A DNA stretch of 64,000 nt from Lutraria lutraria (lineage: Eukaryota; Mollusca; Bivalvia; Venerida; Mactridae). The stretch is taken from contig OZ026842.1 in the NCBI GenBank assembly GCA_964023205.1, positions 32,748,992 to 32,812,991 on the forward strand, written 5' to 3'. A model generated the notes under the pieces. It was not told where the DNA came from. It ran no database searches and saw only the letters and a program-made list of their open reading frames with translations. Of this stretch, positions 50,501 to 64,000 are shown piece after piece; the first letter of the stretch is position 1, and each line of letters begins with the position of its first letter. The position numbers and the translations under genes were made by a program.

Positions 50501-53500
50501 TATCTCTTTAGTTTATTCGTTTGTTTGTTTATATTGAGTTTTATGCCCCTTTTCAATAGTCAGAGTCATATGAGGCAGACAGTTCACCTAACAATCATTC
50601 CTAGGAGTAAACTCCCTTCCTCCGTGAGCAATTGCCCACTTTCTCACATGAAGAGACATGGTCAGTAGCAGGGCTTGAACCCATGACCCACTATCAGTGA
50701 GAGGTTACAGTGACAGAGGCCAGTCTGTTTGTATCTTGATCAAGATAATCATTCATTGGAGTAACATAAATAAACAACATTCTGGTTAGCTTACTAAATC
50801 TATTCTAAATTCTACAAGTAGATGAGGCACACACAGCATGCTTTATACAGTGGGTGGAGCTTATCAGCCATTGGTCAGAGCTATAGCTTAGTATACATTA
50901 CATTAGTCCAGGGCTTTTTTGTGTGTGTGGAAAGGTAAAAGTGGATCAACTGTTCCTTGGGCCTAATAAGTGTCTTCGGTCTCTCAGTATATGTATAGGC
51001 CAGGCAAATAGAAACAAACAACATTTTCGTTTACGCCTTAGTGTGCAATCACATGAATATTACATTCACCACTTATAACAACACATCATTTTCAGACTGG
51101 TTTCCAATATTTCCTCATACTCTCAACATGAAAAAGAGACCCAGATTCAGTCTACATGATCATTGAGATTCTATTATACAATACAGCTACACATTGATTT
51201 TTTCCCATTCAATTTGAGAAGGGAATACATTTTAAATTGATTGTCAAAAAAATGAAGTCAGTAATAATGAAGATTTGTCTAGAACAAAGGTCATACTTAG
51301 GAAGATCTTCAAGGTCAAAGAATCCATCGCTAGTAATCGCATGTTCACCACCTGAAATACGGTAATACGTACAATTATGGATTCAGATAATCTATGGGTG
51401 ATAGGATAATTGTTATACCATACAATGTCTTCATCTTGTTGAACAAATCAAGTGTGTTATTTATATTGAAAATAACCATTTGGATGATTGTTCGCTATAC
51501 TACACAACAGGGTTACAGTGTACTAAATTGAACTTTGAGATTAACCTTAAATCTCAATCTGCAGATTATTACTGAGACCAGTGAAATTATATGCCTTTTA
51601 TCCTGTTTTAATCTCAGACTCAACTATAACTGATGACCTTAACATTCAAAGAAAGCAATAAGACACTATAGATGAGGAAGACATCATATTATTAATTAAA
51701 ACCTCATCATGTAGTGAACTTAATCTAATGAACAATCAGAAGCTTGACATTCGCATGACCCTTGTTTTCCAAAGTTTGACTTCAACATTTGACCATGTTC
51801 TCCCTTCTCCAAAAAGTATGTTTATCACCCTCCCAGTATGTTTATCACCCTTCCAGGAGTATTAATTTTCTGTATTGCTTAAACTGTAGCAAGATGAAAG
51901 ATAAATTCAGTGACTAATTCCCCTTTCTAAGGACAGTGGACCCATTCCCATAAAACGTAGAGAGCCTTAATTCATAATAACAAATAAAGGACGAGACCCA
52001 AAATTGATAAATAAAATATTGTGTAGAAAGACAGTGACCAGTGCAACATAAAACTTTAATAAATTCACTGGGGTTTAACGTTGTACCAATAGCCAGGGTC
52101 ATTTATGTAGTTGTAAAGGAAGACCCCAGGCCAGGCGTTAAACCTTCCTAACACTCATATAGTGCTCATTTTAAAGTATAAAATACAAGGAAGATTTAAA
52201 CTTAATCACTTTGACAAGGGTGTAAATTTGCACATTAATACAAGATCATTAAACAATGAAGTCATTAAATACTGTGTCATGTAGAGTCCACAAACTTTTA
52301 TTGGAAAAGATATTCAAATCATTGAGGCAATTTTTCAGTGTGTTGACATCAAGGTCAAAGTAACACAAAGTTAACTTAATAACTTATTAAATATCATAGA
52401 TTTTTTGGCCCCAGGCCTTATTGAAATAAATAAGTTTTGAACTAAGGCAATTCAAACTAAATGAAGATAGATGTAGGGAGAACTGTTTGTAGAAGTCTTT
52501 AACAATCAAAATTAATCGATAAACTTATTTCAAGAAGACTGAGGCTGGCAGGTTATTGCCCCAGACACCAAGAATGCGCTACTTTGAACATTGTGCTATT
52601 GGTAGCTGACAGGGGAAGCTGAGTAAAGGAACTCCAGACTGGTACCTTAATCAAGACCCGGAAGAAGGACACAGACCTAGAAAGATGAAAGCCTGCATGC
52701 AAGATGGAGGCCAATGGGTGACTGTTGAGGCTCGAGCTGTAACTAGCTCAAAGAACTGAAGTGTTATTTCAAGTACCCCAGGTGAAAGAATTTTTTTTTT
52801 GAGAACTAATACTGAACTTCAACTATGCTCTTGTCAGATAAGTTTGGTCTTATGGTCACGTCTACAAAATAAAAATCAAAGTACTGAAAGTACTCATGGA
52901 AACTGAACTTACATAAACATACACAATTACATGGTGGATGAAGAAGAACACTTTGGTAGTACTATCATTCTGTTTGTAATCATCCAAACATTGAAATCTT
53001 AACTCACCAGGTATGGACGGGGTCACAGGTCGTCCTCCAGTAGCAATCAGTATATGTTTAGCAGAGATTTTCATTCCATTCACTTCAACCATGTTATCTT
53101 CAATAAACTTTGCATGGCCTTCAATCTTCTCAACTTTAGACTGAAGAAGAAATTTCAGACATTTCTTTATGGAAAAACATCATCATTAATAATAACTGGA
53201 AATATTAGTTGTGACAGCCAGGAGGCAAAACTGTTTTCAGCCTTTCTAATTTAGCTTTCTGGTAGGCTGGTTTTCATGGATGATCAAGGGCAGGGCTAAA
53301 TAAAGTGTTTCACCATCCCAAACAGTCTAATTAGTTGGTCTAATTGGCAGAAAGCAACAGAAAAAGCACAAATCATGTGAATTAGAGACCATTTTAAAAT
53401 TCAAGCATTTAAATGGATGACTCAGGTGTCCTAAAATAAGTCATTGGCAAAGCTGAATTCAAAAAGGAGTCTTCAAATTTAGCTTATCTGTAGAAACAGC

Positions 53501-55482
53501 CACAATGAAAATATGTGCAGTCAACTTAACCATAATTTAAAAAAAAATTAAGTACATTTGAATGCATTCAAACCTGTGAATAATGGTCACCTTTAGGAAA
53601 GACAAAATATGGCCTTTATTGACAGGTGGCCCTCATTCAGAGGTTATTTTGTTCTAAATAATTAATGAAAGTTTTTTAAATAATGGTCTTTATTTAGAGG
53701 TGGCTGCCAACATATATTTAACTGTACATGCAGATAGGCTGAAAAATATCAATATTTTTTTTCTTAACACCTTTTGCTAGAATACATCCATGTATGATTT
53801 ATCTAAAATATTCTCGTACTTTGGATTCTGTTGATAAAAACATATAGATAGTTCAACAGAAAAGTCATTTGGGTAACTGTACATGGGACAGTTTTCAAGC
53901 TTTTTAACAATAGTTCTCATTACCTTTTCTAAATTTGATTCATAAATTCCATTTAATCTCTTGATATAAGCATCTCTTGATTGCTTCACACGACTGAAAA
54001 ATATGACCACTTTACAGCATAAACAAACCATTATTCTAAAATACAAAGTAGATCCTTAAACATTTCAAACCATTTGCAACTACTTGTATAAGAACCTGAC
54101 CATAGTTTGATAATAATCACTATTAAACAAGAAAATGAACAAAACATTGAACGGATAAGGTTAGAATGCTTTATATTCTTATATTCATATATTTTTTTCT
54201 AAGCCTCTATAATTTGTTGTTCTTACAAGATGATCACAATTCTGTCACTATGAAATTCATAATAAGGCATTGTCATTGATGCATGATGTGAAAATAAACA
54301 AACAATTATTAAAACGTGTATGTATATTAGCCTACATTACAAAAGAAAATTGGAATCAATATAAATTTGAGAATGGTACCAAGGTCAAGTCTAAGATCTT
54401 TAATCCAAGACATAAAATTCATAGTTCTAAGTGGCTGTAATATCCCCCTTTTGGGACACGGGATTTAGGCCATTTTTTAGGCAGGACGTGGGACTCTGTG
54501 GCGAAATGGGACGCAGGACTGACATTTGTTCTTAAATGGAACGTGGGACTCACTCCTTAAAATATGGTGGGACGCGGGACTCGGCAGAAAAATATAAAAG
54601 TGATGCGTGACTCGTGGGGGGGGGGGGGGTATTACAGCCCCATAGATATCAGTAGAACAATTAAAAAACAATTAAGGAATGTGAGATAGATAGATAGATA
54701 GATAGATAGATAGTCCCAGATTTTAACTTTGTAAGATAAACTTAACACTATCAGTACTAGTATTATAACAATTTGACCCATATATCATACCCCCAGCTGA
54801 AACCTTTTACATCCACATCAAAACCATACTCTTTATGATCGTTAATAAATTCTGAATGTAAAGCTGTATTGAACATAATCTTCTTTGGAACACATCCTAC
54901 ATTCACCTGAAATTATATATATACATAATAGTAATTTATGACATGGACAGTCACACATGACCCACAGATCTATCTGTAAAATATACATAGTCTGATATTA
55001 AAATCAATTACTATTTTGGATTCATAATGGCTGAAATTAAGATATTTCAGTAAGTCTGAGTCCTATCAGAGACATGTATAATATAGATTTCTATGTCTCT
55101 GGTCCTATATGAACAGATAAATGACGCGGCCAGAGGCATATTACAAATTTACATATCTTTCATACACTATATATATATACATGTACTATATTTATCAACA
55201 TTCCTTGCAGTTGACATGCAATCAAAAGTTGAATTACCCTATAAAGTCCACCATTGTCTGTGACACAAAAACTATCAGGACAAATATTAGTATTACAATA
55301 AAATACTTTAAAATTCTTACACAAGTTCCTCCCCATCTCGCCTCTTCGATGATACCCGCCTTTACTCCAAACTCTGCAGCCCTTCTAGCGCTGGCAAGCC
55401 CCCCTGAACCCCCGCCAATCACAAGATAATCAAAAGTTTTCACCACAGGTGCCATTGCATACAATACTCGGGTTAAACGCAT
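44440..55482 (-). CDS. GSR: glutathione reductase, complete 11-exon gene
   Basis: Eleven exons join in phase to 462 codons plus TAA, the usual size of an animal glutathione reductase without long extensions. The enzyme reduces glutathione disulfide with NADPH through FAD and a redox-active disulfide. Seen: FAD motif GGGSGG (23-28), redox CVNVGC (54-59), NADPH motif GAGYIA (185-190), Arg209 and Arg215 at the positions that bind the NADPH phosphate in the human enzyme, second FAD motif ALGDV, and the catalytic His-Glu pair in HPTSSEE (His451, Glu456). It ends in Thr-Met-Arg with no Cys-Sec tail, so it is not thioredoxin reductase. The first Met gives a short basic leader MRLTRVLYA ahead of a second Met (10); use of both could give mitochondrial and cytosolic forms, which is inference. 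Confidence 0.95.
44613..44962. mobile_element. 350-bp MITE with CAGGGCCCT ends and GTCAT duplication
   Basis: The ends are CAGGGCCCTCATTTGACG and GCTAGGGCCCTG; the outer nine bases are exact inverted repeats. GTCAT flanks directly on both sides (44608-44612 and 44963-44967). CA...TG ends of this kind suggest a hAT-type partner, though 8 bp would be the usual duplication. It is inserted 24 bases upstream of GSR exon 11, close to the acceptor. Confidence 0.7.
45553..45726. mobile_element. TA-flanked MITE, CAGTAAAACCTCTC ends, copy 2
   Basis: Left end CAGTATAACCACTCCAGAGC after TA; right end GGAGAGGTTGCATTG followed by TA. It resembles 39760-39935 (GAGCGGC..CTCTC.G.GC.AACCTC). It sits in GSR intron 10. 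Confidence 0.62.
45767..45900 (-). CDS. GSR: GSR exon 10
   Basis: It encodes [38 protein letters not shown] and CLLPTEK. SxFTPMYxAxTxxxxKCxMKL is conserved in glutathione reductases. Acceptor ATTTTATAG, donor GTGAGT. Confidence 0.93.
45944..46162 (-). mobile_element. tRNA-derived SINE, family C
   Basis: On the minus strand, A-box region AAGGTTGAGTGGATAAGGGC and B box AAGTTCAAATCCCATTC, with a body including CCCAGGTGTACCCCTGGGG and GCACCAATAGCTAGG read on plus. Other copies: 15505-15680 and 52060-52150. In GSR intron 9. Confidence 0.68.
46207..46480. repeat. 87-bp tandem repeat, three units
   Basis: Units start with ATTGG at 46207, 46294, 46381 and 46468 (last one partial), an exact 87-base period. 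Each unit contains ATTGGTCAATTCAACTAGAA then ACAACCAATCAGAAAGATG, so each can form an ATTGGT/ACCAAT hairpin, and carries both CCAAT and its complement. In GSR intron 9. Confidence 0.85.
46571..46702 (-). CDS. GSR: GSR exon 9
   Basis: It encodes [38 protein letters not shown] and [22 protein letters not shown] is the start of the dimerisation domain. Acceptor TATTTTCAG, donor GTAAGG. Confidence 0.94.
46850..47040. repeat. diverged copy of the CTGGGAG/CCGGTTTT repeat
   Basis: AACCCAGAAAACTAGACTCC, CTGAAAATCGGACATTTTTC and AAACTGGACTTCTGGC are the inverse of the tandem sequence at 32560-32800. In GSR intron 8. Confidence 0.45.
47234..47345 (-). CDS. GSR: GSR exon 8 (second FAD motif)
   Basis: It encodes [37 protein letters not shown]. 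The IYALGDV motif binds the FAD ribityl chain. Acceptor GCTTTTCAG, donor GTTAGT. Confidence 0.93.
47414..47732 (+). mobile_element. SINE family B (composite copy)
   Basis: It starts AAAGTACTGAAAGTACTCAT, continues GGTCGAGCAAGTGACGGC, and ends with the body shared with 43852-44095 (AAGTTACTGGCTCCATGTGG, TACAGTCCAGGAATACTAG, CTGTATATGACTGAAATATC) and a CAGAAACAAAACACAC tail. In GSR intron 7. Confidence 0.6.
48009..48146 (-). CDS. GSR: GSR exon 7
   Basis: It encodes [38 protein letters not shown] and YDLGLDKV. WAVGRxPNT is diagnostic of the family. Acceptor ATAATAG, donor GTAAGT. Confidence 0.92.
49041..49227 (-). CDS. GSR: GSR exon 6 (NADPH domain)
   Basis: It encodes [39 protein letters not shown] and [14 protein letters not shown]. 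The two arginines in IRYDKVLR mark NADPH rather than NADH preference. Acceptor TGTTTTCAG, donor GTATGG. Confidence 0.94.
49255..50395. repeat. 1.1 kb dispersed repeat with about 140-bp internal units
   Basis: It opens with a palindromic GGGCCAAGATGGCCC and CTATATCGCTCACATGAC and closes with TGACATGTGAGCTAAAAA. The interior is about seven diverged units of GACCTAGTTTTTGACCCCAG, GATGACCCATATTCGAAC, CATTAAGACAAAC, GACAAGGTTTGGTGAAGATC and GTGTTAACAAGGTTTTCC. This is a widespread molluscan repeat style. It fills much of GSR intron 5 and holds no credible gene. Confidence 0.75.
50540..50735 (-). mobile_element. tRNA-derived SINE, family A (reverse)
   Basis: Reverse complement of the 37803 element: GTTCACCTAACAATCATTCC, CCTCCGTGAGCAATTGCCCA and CTTTCTCACATGAAGAGACA. 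The head is less well preserved (GGCTTGAACCCATGACCC). In GSR intron 5. Confidence 0.7.
51297..51351 (-). CDS. GSR: GSR exon 5 (55 bases)
   Basis: It encodes [18 protein letters not shown], the conserved xxxxxTSDGFFxLExLPK stretch before the NADPH domain. It was found by translation between splice sites (acceptor GTATTTCAG, donor GTATGA); it is too short to appear as an open frame. Confidence 0.92.
52060..52150 (-). repeat. SINE family C fragment
   Basis: TCACTGGGGTTTAACGTTGT, ACCAATAGCCAGGGTCATTT and GGAAGACCCCAGG match the body of 45944-46162; the tRNA-like head is missing. Confidence 0.5.
52877..52960 (+). repeat. SINE family B head fragment
   Basis: It starts AAAGTACTGAAAGTACTCAT as at 14772 and 47414, then GAACTTACATAAACATACAC and ACATGGTGGATG. 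In GSR intron 4. Confidence 0.5.
53008..53140 (-). CDS. GSR: GSR exon 4
   Basis: It encodes [40 protein letters not shown] and PSIPG. The [10 protein letters not shown] motif closes the FAD domain. Acceptor TCTTCAG, donor GTGAGT. Confidence 0.93.
53565..53724. mobile_element. MITE of the CAGTCAAACCTGTG family
   Basis: It starts CATTCAAACCTGTGAATAAT, carries GGCCTTTATTGACAGGTGGC and GAGGTTATTTTGTTC, and ends near ATATTTAACTG. In GSR intron 3. Confidence 0.6.
53924..53993 (-). CDS. GSR: GSR exon 3
   Basis: A 70-base exon encoding [20 protein letters not shown] and LEK, the conserved KxxRDAYxxRLNxIY helix of glutathione reductases. Acceptor TTTTTCAG, donor GTAATG. Confidence 0.92.
54433..54639. 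mobile_element. MITE with GGCTGTAATAYCCCCC ends
   Basis: The left end GGCTGTAATATCCCCC (54433-54448) and right end GGGGGGTATTACAGCC are inverted repeats with one difference. Inside, GGGACRYGGGACT recurs five to six times (GGGACACGGGATT, GGACGTGGGACTC, GGGACGCAGGACT, GGGACGCGGGACT). The right end expands into a poly-G run of about 13. It lies in GSR intron 2. Confidence 0.65.
54684..54713 (+). repeat. GATA microsatellite
   Basis: About seven uninterrupted GATA units immediately downstream of the MITE at 54433, in GSR intron 2. Confidence 0.95.
54791..54906 (-). CDS. GSR: GSR exon 2 (second redox Cys)
   Basis: It encodes [20 protein letters not shown] and [18 protein letters not shown], continuing the active-site disulfide CVNVGC. 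Acceptor AATTTCAG, donor GTATGA. Confidence 0.92.
55321..55482 (-). CDS. GSR: GSR exon 1 (start, FAD and first redox Cys)
   Basis: It encodes [39 protein letters not shown] and EEARWGGTC. An in-frame stop lies seven to eight codons upstream, but a TTTTCAG just before the ATG could be an acceptor from a 5' exon. The donor is GTAAGA. Confidence 0.93.
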
Positions 55483-57753
55483 CGGTAGGTCTGAAAACTC
55501 GGCTTAATACTTATTTTTTTAGTTATTACACGGTGTTCTGATTTATGACCTTTGACCTCAGGAAAATTTCTCCTGTTACTTCAGAAGCCGAAATTAAGTA
55601 GCACCATAAGGAGTAAAACACTGACACACACAACGCAATTTTTTTCCAGAAGAAAAGCAATACAAATGTACTGAATAATGTTCTTATTGGTGAGGAATCA
55701 CTTCTTATTCAAGTTATTGAAAAAAAAAAACATATTCGTATGTAAATACAACACGTACTTATTATTACAATTTAAGTGGTTTGTAAAACCATAGCATCCC
55801 TGGTAAAACGTGGCATACACTTACATACACAGGAGTGTAACCAGACTTGGAATTGTCGAAATCAAGTTATGAAACTTCATATTTATGAGGACCTCTATTT
55901 CACGGTAAAAATATTACAGCCTTCAACCTGCAATGTCTGGTTATTTTAACACCATTCATTTGACTTAAGAAATTTCAGATGGGGGGGGAGGGGTGAATTA
56001 TATATTTTGTCTGACAACAGGGGTTTCCTACAGCCCTGCTTCCTACAGCAATCCAACTATCATATCAATACATACAAATAACTTCAAATTAGGAAGTTAG
56101 GTTTCAATTTTATCGACTGTCAGACGACTATATTTCTTCGCACGTTAAAGTAAAACAACTTATCATACCATTCATTTTGTTCCATCAATTTTCCAGGAAA
56201 AATGCTGTTGTTAATTTTTGACTTTATCAACTATGTTTCATTAGGTGTGTAGCAGTGTGGTATATTGCATTTATAAATTGGATGGGATATTCACTTCTTT
56301 TATGTGTAGGATAACATGCATCTTATGCTTTAATTGTTGACTGTATTTTCACTAAACATGTTTATTGGGATGGAAAATAAGGGATATTAACTATAGTAAA
56401 ATGCTCTATTTAAAACATTTCTGCATCACTTATTTTTCAATGGGGTATGTGCTTCATTCCATTATCTGCAGTGACAATCACAATTAATTAAAAATACAAG
56501 TATGAGAGAAATAAACTAGCAAGTACCGGTACAATGTATTTTTGATGGTAATTAATTACTTGCTGAACAACTAGGGATAACAAGCTAATCTCTTGTGGTT
56601 GATAGTACCTGCAACATTGAGTGGTTAGTTAACATGTGGAATTAGTTCACAACCCTACTAACATGTATTCATCATGATCGGCTGACAAATGCAATGCGTT
56701 TCCATCAACATGGAAGAACAAGGCCACAGCCATGATTAACACGCTTGACTTGTCCCCCCCGGCGATCCAGAATTGAATTATTTTCCTCCATAATTATGTT
56801 GTGACGTTGTGTGCTCCTCATATAAGGCCATGTTAGTACTGGTTAGATTCCAGTCGAGGAAAACTGATTAGGTGAACCTGCCTCTGCATATAACTGAAAT
56901 ATTATCATTAACCCCACTGAAAAGAAAACATGAACAAGACATAAAGGAAAAAGAACAAACTTCATATTGAAATTATATAATTTTTTAATACACCTATGGC
57001 TTTGAACAATCTGTTGTTGGTAGCACGCTACATAACTTAAATGTGTCTTGTTACTGGTAGACACTGGCTTTTGGTTGGATGCGCAATCTTCGCAGCAATC
57101 GAACAAATGTGTCATTAATTCCATCCTGATTTGGTAGTAACTGAATATTGTTATAAAATGAAAGTTGCAATAAATTAGGTAGAGAAACATTGACGGAAGA
57201 AAAATATGAGACAATCAACACTCAGATTTCTGAAGCACTATTTACTTATTTACAGCTTAATTGGGATCCAAAAGGCCCAAAAGGGGCCCCAAATGGGGTT
57301 GCTCCCAAAAAAGGGATACTCCCTCAACTGGTAGCACTTGCAGTGAACAATCAATAGCTTACATGACAAATATGATAAGAGAAAATATACCTAACAATAT
57401 GTAGATATATATGTACACAAATATTTATAACATTAACATTGAATCAAGTCAAAAAAAAAATTTCTCCCCCAAATAACAAGCAAAGAATATATGCTTAAAA
57501 GGGAGTCCAAAATGTCCACTCTATCAGAATACTTTATCGCTGTATGTTAAAATTGAATCCTCGCAGTATATCACTTTAAATCAACACAGAATCTGCAAGC
57601 AGAGAACAATAAGTCAGTAGTAGTAACTTTTTCACCAACACTGAGGGCGTATTCAACAATATTTTCCCGATATTCAATATCTCAGTATCAATGAATCCAA
57701 TATTTTGTTGTGAAATAAGCGCGCAGAAACAACTCGATATACAGCTTTGAATT
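55483..57753. other. GSR upstream region and eIF4A downstream region
   Basis: The interval holds the GSR promoter (not recognisable by motif) and the eIF4A 3' UTR (right part). A SINE family B body lies at about 56820-56930 (TTAGTACTGGTTAGATTCCA, AGTCGAGGAAAACTGATTAG). The 123-codon minus frame at 56843-57214 runs through it and is not taken as a gene. A poly-G run lies at 55981-55988. Confidence 0.45.
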
Positions 57754-62533
<4,780 letters not shown>

Positions 62534-62668
62534 CAATGTAGGCCAACTTATTGAGATGTTAACAATCAAAGATATTTCCACCTCACCCAAAAGCTAGTCT
62601 ATATACTTAATATACTTCCATTAGACGGCCATTTCATCCATAAAAGATAAACTGGTGCTTTTAGGAAG
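62534..62668 (-). ncRNA. H/ACA snoRNA-like copy 12 (true ACA box)
   Basis: In the next intron upstream. Sense strand: H box ATATTA (fits ANANNA) and GTTGGCC-T-ACA-TTG, a canonical ACA box three bases from the end. The 3' upper stem has two mismatches (TGTTAACATCTC side), while the 5' pocket (TAAAAGCA) is kept. Its 3' end is 252 bases before the acceptor at 62282. Confidence 0.8.
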
Positions 62669-62971
62669 TAGGAATAAAACATCTAATGACCTTTAAGGTC
62701 AAACATTGTACAGGATGATATTAATGAATATAATGCCCTCAACGCATCAGAGAGGAATGGAAAAAAAATCCTAAAATACATATAGGCATGGAATAGTGAT
62801 TTTTAATGGTTATGGGGAACCAGTATTCAGTCTGTTTGCAATGGGAATTTCGCGTTATGAAGTTTCAAAGGCATGAATGGCATAAAAAGCCTAGAAATAG
62901 AATAGGATTAACTGACTTGGCAAAGTGAAAAACAACATTAACAAAAATGTCTGAAGTTATAGAACAAGTCT

Positions 62972-63103
62972 TAATGTCAGTTAACTTATTGAGATGGAAA
63001 CAACCAGAAAATATTTCCACCTCACCCAAAAGTTAATCTCAATTAATTTACTTCCATTTTATTACTAGAATAATCCAATAAGATACACTAGTTCCTAAGG
63101 AAG
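62972..63103 (-). ncRNA. H/ACA snoRNA-like copy 13 (variant 5' hairpin)
   Basis: H box AAATTA and ACA box (CTG-ACA-TTA). The 3' lower stem reads GATTAAC/GTTAACT: relative to the consensus a C-G pair is replaced by T-A and two wobble pairs by Watson-Crick pairs. The 5' hairpin keeps CTTCC/GGAAG but has a different upper stem (ACTAG/CTAGT) and different pockets (TTAGGA and AATAAAAT), so its 5' guide would address another target. Confidence 0.78.
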
Positions 63104-63299
63104 ACTATTCTGCCAGCATTGTGATCAATTTCCACATATACAGATGACAGTATTCAAGGATAAATATATTCACACCAAGCTGATCTCACCAGAAGAATGA
63201 GAAATAAATACAATTTCTAAAATATAACTATGCAGTCAATGAGTTTTCAAAGCATGAGTTCTGACATGGAAGTAAACAACATATATTTAACAGAAAATG

Positions 63300-63432
63300 C
63301 AATGTAGGCCAACTTATTGAGATGGAAACAATCAAAAATATTTCCACCTCACCCAAAAGCTAGTCTCAATTCATTCTACTTCCATTGGACGGCCATCTTA
63401 TCTATCAGAGATAAACTGGTGCTTTTAGGAAG
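63300..63432 (-). ncRNA. H/ACA snoRNA-like copy 14 (true ACA box)
   Basis: Consensus stems and pockets, ACA terminal box (GGCC-T-ACA-TTG). The H-box position is AGAATG, off consensus at the last base. It is the last copy of the second intron's array with an ACA box. Confidence 0.78.
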
Positions 63433-63512
63433 ATTTAAACTGATCCAATGTGACCAAGTATTGGAATAGCAGAACATTGACTCATTTAAACAAAATTTTA
63501 GGAACTAATGGA

Positions 63513-63645
63513 AAGTATAGGCCAACTTATTGAGATGGAAACAATCAAAATTATTTCCACCTCACCCAAAAGCTAGTCTCAATTCATTCTACTTCCATTG
63601 GACGGCCATCTTATCTATCAGAGATAAACTGGTGCTTTTAGGAAG
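63513..63645 (-). ncRNA. H/ACA snoRNA-like copy 15
   Basis: AUA terminal box, H-box position AGAATG, stems as consensus. 213 bases from copy 14 and followed by the standard spacer. Confidence 0.76.
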
Positions 63646-63725
63646 ATTTAAACTGATCCAATGTGATCAAGTATTGGCAGAGCAGAACATTGACTCATTT
63701 AAACAAAATTTTAGGAACTAATGGA

Positions 63726-63858
63726 AAGTATAGGCCAACTTATTGAGATGGAAACAATCAAAATTATTTCCACCTCACCCAAAAGCTAGTCTCTATTTAT
63801 TATACTTCCATTGGACGGCCATCTTATCTATCAGAGATAAACTGGTGCTTTTAGGAAG
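63726..63858 (-). ncRNA. H/ACA snoRNA-like copy 16
   Basis: AUA terminal box; H box ATAATA (fits ANANNA). Older TATCT/AGATA 5' upper stem. Confidence 0.8.
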
Positions 63859-63937
63859 ATTTAAACTGATCCAATGTGATCAAGTATTGGCAGAGCAGAA
63901 CATTGATTCATTTAAACAAAATATTAGGAACTAATTG

Positions 63938-64000
63938 AAGTATAGGCCAACTTATTGAGATGGAAACAATCAGAATTATTTCCACCTCACCCAAAAGCTA
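63938..64000 (-). ncRNA. H/ACA snoRNA-like copy 17, cut by window end
   Basis: Only the 3' hairpin and AUA box are inside the window. The 212-base spacing from copy 16 shows that the array continues to the right. Confidence 0.75.

Noticed and set aside
56843..57214. 123-codon minus-strand frame
   Set aside because: Overlaps a SINE body and the region between two genes; no motif or splice context.

Overview
The window is AT-rich, intron-rich animal DNA. Coding exons are short (55 to about 190 bases, with one of 1,125) and carry canonical GT/AG splice sites. Introns run from hundreds of bases to several kilobases and are full of short non-autonomous elements and tRNA-derived SINEs. The proteins and the repeat types (GGGCATAACTC-type repeats, CAGTCAAACCTGTG-type MITEs, SINEs with poly-A or CAAA tails) suggest a lophotrochozoan, most likely a bivalve mollusc. 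That taxonomic call is an inference.

Layout. (1) 1234-1301, plus strand: the last coding exon of a Rab6-type GTPase ending in the prenylation motif Cys-Ser-Cys, followed by 3' UTR and about 8 kb without recognisable exons. (2) 10385-17768, minus strand: a complete 10-exon flavin-containing monooxygenase of 523 residues. (3) 17769-26245: intergenic, with a 2.3 kb terminal-inverted-repeat element that itself encloses a perfect 46-bp-arm palindrome. (4) 26246-31919, minus strand: a complete 6-coding-exon SLC16/monocarboxylate-transporter-like protein of 630 residues with a long central loop. (5) 31920-44439: intergenic, dominated by a 36-bp minisatellite (40100-41510) grading into an ATC/ACC-rich tract up to 42408. 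(6) 44440-55482, minus strand: a complete 11-exon glutathione reductase of 462 residues. (7) 57754 to beyond 64000, minus strand: the last three coding exons of translation initiation factor eIF4A.

The main discovery is in the eIF4A introns. What looks like a plain 212-bp tandem repeat is, on the host-gene sense strand, an amplified H/ACA-box small nucleolar RNA. Each about 133-nt unit folds as hairpin, H box (AGAATA, consensus ANANNA), hairpin, ACA or AUA box, then 3 nt. Both hairpins have an internal pocket, and the pocket-to-box distances are 13-15 nt. Sixteen complete copies and one cut copy are visible: eleven in the intron 59075-62143 and six in the next intron upstream. Diverged copies keep the stems through paired changes, and one copy has a different 5' guide pocket. 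Vertebrate eIF4A genes are known snoRNA hosts, so the location fits, but a tandem amplification on this scale within adjacent introns is unusual.

FMO and glutathione reductase are both NADPH-dependent flavoproteins of redox and xenobiotic metabolism. They lie about 27 kb apart with an unrelated transporter between them, and nothing in the sequence indicates a functional cluster.
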